Positions 1-7,700 of a stretch of 8,044 nt of DNA are shown here, piece after piece. The DNA lies in NCBI GenBank assembly GCA_031290295.1, contig JAITNT010000121.1, positions 1 through 8,044 on the forward strand. Direction: 5' to 3'. Position 1 is the first letter of the stretch, and every line of letters starts with the position of its first letter. Origin of the DNA: Clostridiales bacterium (GTDB lineage: Bacteria; Bacillota; Clostridia; Christensenellales; DUVY01). The notes under the pieces were generated by a model. That model was not told the origin of the DNA. It did not search any database and worked only from the letters and a program-made list of their open reading frames with translations. The position numbers and the translations under genes are program-made.

Positions 1-373
1 AGGCTTTATACCGTTCCTCGTGGGTTTTCTCTAGCGCACCGAGATTTTCAAATCTAGCGGCAAGCTCCGCAAACCCCTCGCTGCGGGCGGTTTCGGCAAA
101 ATCCCTGTACATTACCGCCCATTCGTAATGCTCTCCTCCGGCGGCGGCGACGAGGTTCTCAACCGTGTTGCCCACTCCGCCGAGCGCCTTAAACCAAAGC
201 TCGGCATGCTCCTTTTCGTTGGCGGCGGTTTCGGTAAAGATTGCGGAAATCTGCTCGTAGCCTTCCTTTTTTGCCACCGACGCGAAAAAAGTGTATTTAT
301 TGCGCGCCTGCGATTCACCGGCAAAAGCCTCCTGCAAATTTTTTTCCGTTTGTGAGCCTTTGAGTTCCTTCAT
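1..373 (-). CDS. rbr: Rubrerythrin, N-terminal diiron domain (3' end outside window)
   Basis: Rubrerythrins are cytoplasmic non-haem iron proteins of anaerobes that reduce hydrogen peroxide with electrons from NADH via rubredoxin-type carriers. The 124 visible residues start [17 protein letters not shown], the classic family opening. They contain all seven expected diiron ligands: E20 (in GESQARNKY), E53 and H56 (EKEHAE), E81 and E84 (GEHYEW), E115 and H118 (EKTHEER). The frame is open at the left edge, so the C-terminal rubredoxin-like domain with its two CxxC pairs, usually the last 40-50 residues, cannot be checked. The ATG at 373-371 is chosen because it begins the conserved motif and has a strong ribosome binding site 7 bases upstream. 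The gene starts 16 bases after the rarA stop, which suggests co-transcription. A rubredoxin-less erythrin variant cannot be excluded from this fragment. Confidence 0.95.
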   Translation of the reverse strand, partial: MKELKGSQTEKNLQEAFAGESQARNKYTFFASVAKKEGYEQISAIFTETAANEKEHAELWFKALGGVGNTVENLVAAAGGEHYEWAVMYRDFAETARSEGFAELAARFENLGALEKTHEERYKA

Positions 374-380
374 AATGTTT

Positions 381-387
381 ACCTCCG
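381..387 (-). promoter_or_regulatory. Ribosome binding site of rubrerythrin
   Basis: On the minus strand the sequence CGGAGGT lies 7 bases before the rubrerythrin ATG and just after the rarA stop codon. It is a strong match to the Shine-Dalgarno consensus at ideal spacing and fixes the start at 373. It contrasts with rarA, which has no such site. Confidence 0.85.
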
Positions 388-389
388 TT

Positions 390-1688
390 TTATAAATATT
401 TTTTCGGGTTTATTAACCGTAAAAATTCCTTTAGCCGCACCTCGTTCCCGTTATCGCCGGGACGATAAAACTTACTGTCCTTTAAGCCGTCCGGCAGGTA
501 CTGCTGCTCGGTGTAGCCGCCGTAATCGTGCGGATATTTGTACGGTATTTTAGGCTTTTCCATAAGCGGGTAACTCGTATCGCGCAAATGCAGGGGAACG
601 AGCGCGTCGCCCGAGCCTGCGGCGGCGGATTTCGCCTCGTTATACGCCGTGACTACCGAGTTTGACTTAGGCGAGGACGCCACATAAATTATCGCTTCGG
701 TAAGAGGAATCAGCCCCTCCGGCAAACCGATTTTTTCAAAGGCGGTCAGCGCGGCGACGGCGACCGTAAGCGCGTTCGGATTGGCAAGCCCTACGTCCTC
801 CGCCGAATGCACCGTAAGCCTGCGTATAACAAGCATCGGGTCGCAGCCCGATTCGATAAGGCGCATAGCCCAGTACAGCGCGGCGTCCGCGTCCGACCCC
901 CGCAACGACTTGCAAAATGCGCTCAGCATATCGTAATACATCGTTTCGTCTATAGAAAGAGCTTTCTTTTGAATGGACTGCTCGGCTATTTCCCCGTTTA
1001 TCGTTATGTATCCGTCAGCCTGCACGGGCGTAGTAGTCGCCGCAAGCTCGAGCGCGTTATATGCCGTCCTCAGGTCGCCCGCCGCCGCCCACGCAAAGAA
1101 CTTGAGCGCCGACCCGTCAATTTTCACGCGCAAATCCTTAAGCCCCTTAGGCGAATCGAGCGCGTCTAAGAGCGCGCGCTCGATATCGGCGGCGGACAGC
1201 TGCTTGAACTCGAAAATCCGGCACCGCGACACGATAGCGCGGGTCATGGCTACATACGGGTTTTCCGTAGTCGAGCCGATAAAAACTATCGCGCCCTCCT
1301 CTATCGCCGAAAGCACACAGTCGGACTGCGCCTTGTTCCAGCGGTGACATTCGTCTAACAGCAGATAGGTGCGCTTACCGTACATGGCGAGCAGATTGCG
1401 CGCCTCCTCAATGACCTTTTTGGCGTCGGCTACGCCCGACGACACGGCGTTAAGCTTGGTAAACGCGCCCTTGGTATTATTCGCTATTACGTTAGCGAGC
1501 GAGGTTTTGCCTACGCCGGGCGGACCGTAAAAAATACAACTGCCGAGCTTGTCCGCAACGATGGCGCGCCTAAGCAGCGAGCCCGCGCCCACAATGTGGG
1601 CTTGCCCGTAAAAATCGTTCATGCTCTCCGGACGCATACGGTCCGCGAGAGGCGCGAGCTTTGCCAAACCTTCGCTGAATAAATCCAT
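390..1688 (-). CDS. rarA: RarA/MgsA-family AAA+ ATPase (replication-associated recombination protein A)
   Basis: RarA (MgsA; eukaryotic WRNIP1/Mgs1) is a cytoplasmic clamp-loader-like ATPase acting at stalled replication forks and DNA ends. The 432 residues match the usual 420-450. Visible motifs are the family N-terminus [16 protein letters not shown] (14-29), Walker [10 protein letters not shown] (55-63), Walker [12 protein letters not shown] (109-119, where relatives usually read DEIHRFNK), sensor 1 GSTTENP (138-144), an arginine finger in VSRCRIF (R155), and a sensor 2 region [11 protein letters not shown] (204-214). The MgsA C-terminal tetramerisation region follows, with [16 protein letters not shown] (261-276), [10 protein letters not shown] (295-304), [14 protein letters not shown] (339-352) and [17 protein letters not shown] (383-399). 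There is no N-terminal zinc finger, as expected in bacteria. The start at 1688 is supported by the MDLF opening, and the next Met (M18) falls inside the conserved RMRPE motif. No Shine-Dalgarno precedes the ATG; a promoter lies directly before it. The gene is intact and upstream of rubrerythrin in a probable two-gene operon. Confidence 0.96.
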   Translation of the reverse strand: MDLFSEGLAKLAPLADRMRPESMNDFYGQAHIVGAGSLLRRAIVADKLGSCIFYGPPGVGKTSLANVIANNTKGAFTKLNAVSSGVADAKKVIEEARNLLAMYGKRTYLLLDECHRWNKAQSDCVLSAIEEGAIVFIGSTTENPYVAMTRAIVSRCRIFEFKQLSAADIERALLDALDSPKGLKDLRVKIDGSALKFFAWAAAGDLRTAYNALELAATTTPVQADGYITINGEIAEQSIQKKALSIDETMYYDMLSAFCKSLRGSDADAALYWAMRLIESGCDPMLVIRRLTVHSAEDVGLANPNALTVAVAALTAFEKIGLPEGLIPLTEAIIYVASSPKSNSVVTAYNEAKSAAAGSGDALVPLHLRDTSYPLMEKPKIPYKYPHDYGGYTEQQYLPDGLKDSKFYRPGDNGNEVRLKEFLRLINPKKYL

Positions 1689-1694
1689 AATTTT

Positions 1695-1723
1695 ATTGTA
1701 ACACGTTTGCGGTTAAATTTCAA
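1695..1723 (-). promoter_or_regulatory. Predicted sigma-A-type promoter of rarA, giving a leaderless mRNA
   Basis: On the minus strand, a -35 box TTGAAA (1723-1718) is followed by a 17-base spacer and a -10 box TACAAT (1700-1695). A TG one base before the -10 makes it an extended -10 promoter. Each hexamer differs from consensus at one position. Counting from the -10, the expected +1 base is 1688, the A of the rarA ATG, so the transcript would have essentially no 5' leader. This fits the lack of any Shine-Dalgarno sequence. The -35 box overlaps the last codons of the glucan synthase gene. The match is read directly; activity and start point are predicted. Confidence 0.7.
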
Positions 1724-4700
1724 GTAGAACATTGACAATATTCCCTTCCTTAGGGATAGTTAAATAATCGGCGTTAAGCGTCACTCCGTCCAACGTCATT
1801 TTTTGTACGCCGGCGCGGCGGTTGACAATCTTAATTTTGAGCACGCCCTGCCCCGGCGGTCGGTAGACGACGGAGCAGCCGTCCCAGCTCTCGGGAAGCT
1901 TAGGCTTGATTATCAGCTTGCCGCCCCGAATCCTTATGCCGAGCAGTTCCTCCGCCGTAACCTTATACATCCATGCCGCCGAGCCGGTGTAGTATGTCCA
2001 GCCCGCGCGGCCGTAATACGCCCGGTTAGTGTAAACGTCGGCAGAAACGGCGTACGGCTCGCCCATGTATTTCTCCGCCTCGAATACCGTGCCCGCGTGG
2101 TTTGCGGGGTTAAGCATGGCGAGCGCTCTATATCCCTCGTCGGCGCGCCCCGCGCGGAACAGCGCCGCGACGTACCACAGCGCGGCGTGAGTGTATTGAC
2201 CGCCGTTCTCGCGCACGCCCTTAGGGTATTCCGAAATATAGCCCGCGTCGAGTATGCTGTACGGCGGATCGAGCAGACTGATAAGCTTGCCGCCCGCGTC
2301 TACCAGCTCGCGGCAGGCGTTCAGGGCGCTTTCCGCCCTTGCCGCGTCCGCGACGCCGGAAATCACCGCCCAAGCCTGCGGCAAAAGGTCGATACGGCAT
2401 TCCAGGCTTGTGTCCGCGCCCAAAACGTAACCGTTATCGGTTATCGCCCGCAAATAACGATTGCCGCGGTAGCCGTGTTCGTTTATACTTTCACGCGCGC
2501 CCGCAACGAGATTACGAAGCTCGGATTTCAATGCGCGGTCGCGCACATACGGGATAAACCCGTTCAGCACAAACACATAAAACATGGTGAGCCAAATACT
2601 TTCGCCGCGCCCGCCCGCGCCTACGCGGTTCATGGCGTCGTTCCAATCCCCCGCGCCCATGAGTTGTAAGCCGCGGTCGCTTACCCGCATACCCGCAAGC
2701 TCGATTGCCTTCAGACAGTGCTCGAGCACCGTTCCGCAACCGTCGTATTTCGGATTTTCATAACGGTCGCGCTCTTTGGGGGTCAGCGGCGGCGATGACA
2801 AATAGCGGACTATCTCGTCCAGTATACCCGCGTCACCCGTAAAGCCGATGTATTCCGCCGTAACATAGGGCAGGAACAACAGATCGTCGCTTACCCTCGT
2901 CCTAAGCCCGTACTTCTCCGGATGCCACCAATGCTGAACGTCGCCCTCCGCGTACTGATGCTCGCAGCACAGAAGCAAATGCGAACGAACCCTCGACGGC
3001 TCGACGTACAGCATAGCCAGACAGTCCTGAAGCTGATCGCGGAAGCCGTACGCGCCGCCCGCCTGATAAAACCCGCACCGCCCGTAAAAGCGCGAGCATT
3101 CTACCTGGTACGGCAGCCTGTAATTAAACATGTAGTCCAGCGTCTTGTCGGGAGTTTCTATCCGCAGCGCGGACAGTCCGCCGTAATACCTTACGCAGTC
3201 GGCATAGGCGCGCTCGGCGTTCGCGGCGGCAAGCGAATACTGCGGATCGGCGGAGAGCGCGAAGTATATTTCCGCCTGCCCTCCCGCTTGCAATATAACG
3301 CCGCGCGCCAGGCTCAACAGCGGAATACCATTGCCCGGGGTAAGTATACCGCCGCGCTTCCATGCGTTAAAGGCGGCAAGGTTGTCCGACAGCCCGAAAT
3401 CCTCCGCGTCGGTCAGCAGTAACGCCTTTATACCGTTATGCGCGTTAACCGCAAGCGCGCCCCTTTCCTTGCGCTCGATTATCGGAGGCGCGCCCCTCGC
3501 GCTTAATTCCGAACCGAGCAACAGCTTGAGCGAGAGGCACGCCGTGAGCTTCCTCGCCTCTCCGCAGGCGTTAGTCAGACGCAAAGCAAAAAGCTTCGTC
3601 CTGTTGCCGCGGTCTATATATTCGCGCAGTACCGAGGATACGCCGTTATAGTTATTATAAAAAGCCGTATACCCCAACCCGTGCATTACGGTATATTCGC
3701 CGTCCGCCGCGCCGAAACGGGATTTTGCGGGAGTCCAGCATATATTGCGGTCGTCGTCTCTTATCATAAGCGTTTCGGACGGCGGGTCGCATACGGAGTC
3801 GTTTGACCAAACCGTGAGCTTGCTCTCCCGCGAATTTTTGAACCACGTGTAGCCGCCGCCGCGCTCGGTAATCAGGGTGCCGAAATCCCCGTCCGCTATG
3901 ACGTTCGACCACGGCAGCGGCGTATCCGTTTCGGTAATATCGACGGCGTAATCGCCGTTTTTCATAAAGCCGCCTATGCCCAAAGGCTCGTCGGCAAAAA
4001 CGCCGCTCCCGGGCGCGTCGGCAAGAGGCGCCGGCGTCGGCGCGGCGGAGCTGCCGAAATCGTTTGTCAAGCCGTCCGCCGACGGAGAATCCGCGAAATG
4101 ATCGTCGTACAGCACGGAAGCAAAGCGCCGCAACGCCTCCGCCGTTTCATGCTCGCCTGTCGCGTTAAAGCTCCTTATCTTGTCCGAACCGCCCGGCAAT
4201 CCTAGTCCCGCGAGAAGCTGCTCTATACCGCGTGCAACGGGGCTGTTATATCCGGCATGCTCCGAAAACATGATGACGAAGCAATATTTTTTGGTTATCC
4301 GCTCTACGCTCTTTATCGCGCGCAAGGCAAATTCAAGCTCGGAAAAATACGCGTTGTCGGACAGCCCGAATACGACCAAGGGCACGTCCGTCGGGAACGA
4401 ACGCTCGCTAAGCGCCCTCGCCCGCCCCTCCGCGGCGTTTAAGCCGTCGCGCGGGTTCGGGTTCGACGGAAACAGCACGGCTGCGGCAAGCCTCGCGTAG
4501 GCGGCGCTGCGCTCGGCGGAGCCGCCTATTTTCGCTTGAAATTGCAGATGAGCGACCGAGGCGTTCATCATTACGGTATCCGCAAAATCCGCTCTTTTTG
4601 CGCCGTCAAGGATACGCGCTATACTCTCCTTACTGCGGGTCGCGACGATAGGGTACAGCAAATTTTTGTCCGCCCCGCGCGCAAGCTCGAACTCGTCGTA

Positions 4701-7700
4701 GACCGCGGCAATCGGGTTAAGCGTAACGCCGAAGCTTTTATTGTCGGTGCGCGTTTTTATAAAGCCCCCTCCGTCGCGCCTGAACAGATTTGCCTTGTTC
4801 CCCTCGAATTTACTCGCGCCCGCCGAGCCTACCGCATAGTATATCTTGTCGGCGGCGTTGGTTTTATTCGCGACAATATAATTTTTTTCCTGCGTTACGG
4901 CGGTGAATAAATTATGAAAGGCGGGGTGCGCGTAATGCGCGGAGGCGTCGTTGAGTATAGGCTCGCTAACTACGAACACCCTTAGCTTGACGGCGGCGCT
5001 TCCGCGGTTGGCGAGCCTTATCTCCCTTATTTCGCCGCCGATATTCTGCATTACCGATACCCTTACGGTATAGTTGACTCCGGCGAACGTTCCCGAATAC
5101 GCCGTGTACGCCCCCGAAAAAATTATACGCTTCGCGTCGGCGTCGACGTCGGTTACGCCGCCGTTCGCCGCAAGATAAACTCTCGTGCCTATATAATCGC
5201 CGTCCGGGCGCGCAGAGGTCAAATTCACACCGTCAAAAACCGAGAAGCTGCCGCCCGCGCTGTCGGTGACGAGGGTATATTTGCCGCCCGAGAGCACATT
5301 AACCTCCGGGGCTTCGGGACGCACGGTAATAATCCTCAGGTAAGGCTCCGGCGCAATACCGGGCTTAGCGCGGGAAACCGTCTTGCGCCTCGCTTTAAGT
5401 ATAGGCGGCTCCGTCAATAAAATTCTGTTAGCTCCGCATCTGTCGTCGGCAATAAAGCTTTTTATAATTGCGTTGCCGTTAAGACGGTTGGTAAGCGCGC
5501 AGAGAATCATGCCCTGATGATGCGACATGTACGAACGCACCGCGCGCGGATTACCTTCGCGGCAGTCTACCGCCTCGATAAATCCGTACCGTCCTGAATA
5601 CCCCGCCGCGCACAAGTCCGACAGCGCGCGTGCGGCGGCGGCGGGATATACCGCCAGAGCCAGCGCGGCGGAATAAGGCGAAAGCACCCTTTGACCGCTC
5701 TCCTTGCGCAACCCGAGCCGTTCTATGCCGAACGCCTTATATTGCAGGTTGCCGCTTGCGTCAAAATCGTAGTACTGCGATTCCGATATACCGAAGAACT
5801 CCAGCTTTTCACGCCGCGCAAAGGCGATTTGCGCGCGCACCGCGCCGCGGTTGCTGCCGTAAATAAGGGTGTTTTTATAAACCGGCAAAAACAGCGCGCT
5901 CATGAGGTACTCGAACATACCTCCGGACCACGAGTATAACGCCGCGCCCCCGAGCCTGACCGCCGCGCGGGAAAGCCTGTAAAAATGCTCCTTAGGCACG
6001 CGCCCTAACGAAACGGCAAGATAGCTCGCGAGCATCGCTTCGCTTGCCATAAGGTCGTAGTGCGAGGCGTCGGGATTGACGGTGTCGGTTCCGATATAGA
6101 AAAGCTTGCGTCTTGCGTCGTATAACGCTTCGATTTCACAGCCGTCCGTCAGCGCGTCGATATCCCTCTGAATTTCGGGCGAGGCGGCGAAAGCCGCGCG
6201 GCATGTCACGAGCGCGGCAAGCAGATTACCGCTGTCCACCGTGCTTACGTACACGGGCGGAAGCACCTTAAGGGTAGCGACGTCGTACCAATTATAAAGA
6301 TTCCCCTTCCATTTACGCATTTTTTTCAGAGTGGCGAGTATATCGCGCGTTCTTACGCACAAGGATTCGTAACCGCACAGCTCCAAACCGTAGGCGCACA
6401 GATTAGCCAACAACGCGAAGCCTATATTTGTAGGCGAGGTTCGGCGTATCCAGCCGATTCCGCCCTCCTCCTGAAAATTATCGCACGGCAGATAGTTATT
6501 TTCGGCGGTATGCTGTACGGTGAAGAAGCCGTAGGTTCGGGCGGCAAGCTCCCTGAGCCTTGCCCGTTCCGGCGCGGCGGGCGCGGTATTCTCGGGCGCG
6601 GCTTCCAGCCCGCCCAAATAGCATAACGGTATACTAATCAAAAAAACCGCCGCAAGCGCATAATACGCCGCCGCGCCCGTAAACGCGGCGACCGCTGTAA
6701 TTACCACCGCGGCAATAAGATTAGGAAATAAGAATTTAACGTATTCCGAAAACCCGCCCTTCGCGCTTTCGCACGCGGAAAACGTTTTCCACGACAGCAG
6801 CTTCCGCCTCGACACCGTCAAACGGTACACCGTAACGGCGATGCCCGCGAGGTTGTACGCCGCGACGACGGGCAGCAACGCAATTTCGCTCGCCGCACGG
6901 ATAATGCAATAAACCGTCTCTTTAAGCTCGGCGGTTATTTTAGCGCCGCATAAAATATTCCGCGCTCGCCGTATTACCGTAACCGCGGGCGTAAGAAGAA
7001 GGTACGCCGCCGCGGGCAATGCGGTAACATACGCGCCCGTAAAAAGCGGCGCAAGCGACAAAACAAGGGCGGCGATCGGCATTACCGTCCTAAACATGTT
7101 ATAAAAAATCCGCCATCTGTCAAGTAAGGATATAGGGTTCGGGACGATTTCGCCCGAGCCGTTCTCTATCTCGCCGAACAAATAAGGCGCAAGCTGCCAA
7201 TCTCCGCGGAGCCACCGCAGCGCGCGCGTAAAATTGCTCGCCGCGTTTGACGGGAAGCTGTCATAAAGCGCGATATCCGAGCCTGCCGCACCCGTAAACG
7301 CGCCCTCTATAAGGTCGTGGCTCAAAATACGGCCGTCGGGAAACGCATTTTTCAAAACGCCGTAAAAGTTTTTTATCCGTATAATCCCCTTACCCGAAAA
7401 AATACCGCTGCCGAAAATATCCTGCTCCGGCTCGGGGTTATGCTCGTAATATACGTGGTAGCCGCGTCCGCCCGCCATAATCCGCGCAAACGCCGTATCT
7501 CTTGTCGTAAGAACGTCGGTATAGGCCTTGGGCGTTATTACGTTATACTTAGCGTTCGAGGGATGCTCGGCGGTTTCGATAAGCGCGGTAATATCGTTCA
7601 TGTACGAATCCGCGTCGAGCGCGACAAGATACGTCGGCTCGCCGATATCGCCGAGTATACGACGGAACCGCTCGCGCGCGCCCCGCTCCCCTTGCGCCAG

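Noticed and set aside
109..119. RarA Walker B reading DECHRWNK, in place of the usual DEIHRFNK, as a sign of inactivation
   Set aside because: The catalytic Asp-Glu pair is intact, and Ile to Cys and Phe to Trp are conservative for structure. The other ATPase motifs are complete. (Positions are RarA residue numbers.)
389..398. Possible -10 boxes TATAAA or TATTTA on the minus strand upstream of rubrerythrin
   Set aside because: Either box would start transcription at about 382-386, inside the Shine-Dalgarno, and no reasonable -35 box lies at the right distance. The AT-rich bases encode the Lys-Lys-Tyr-Leu end of RarA.
1700..1712. Possible LexA/SOS box in the rarA promoter spacer (AAC and GTT half-sites)
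   Set aside because: The half-sites are separated by two bases, whereas the Bacillus-type LexA box (CGAAC-N4-GTTCG) needs four, and the outer bases do not match. SOS control is not supported.
1689..1740. A transcription terminator between the glucan synthase gene and rarA
   Set aside because: The intergenic gap is only 24 bases and has no stem-loop followed by a T run. The ATTG-A-CAAT inverted repeat at 1731-1739 has 4-base arms and is coding.
1803..2669. Long open frame of 288 codons on the plus strand, starting with TTG
   Set aside because: It lies wholly antisense to the conserved GH94 catalytic region. Its translation is Arg/Ala/Val-rich with no recognisable motif, as expected for a shadow frame in GC-rich coding DNA. 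There is no ribosome binding site.
2922..3422. Plus-strand open frame of 166 codons
   Set aside because: It is antisense to conserved GH94 segments (EGDVQHWWHP, GFRDQLQDC), and its composition is typical of a shadow frame with no domain signature.
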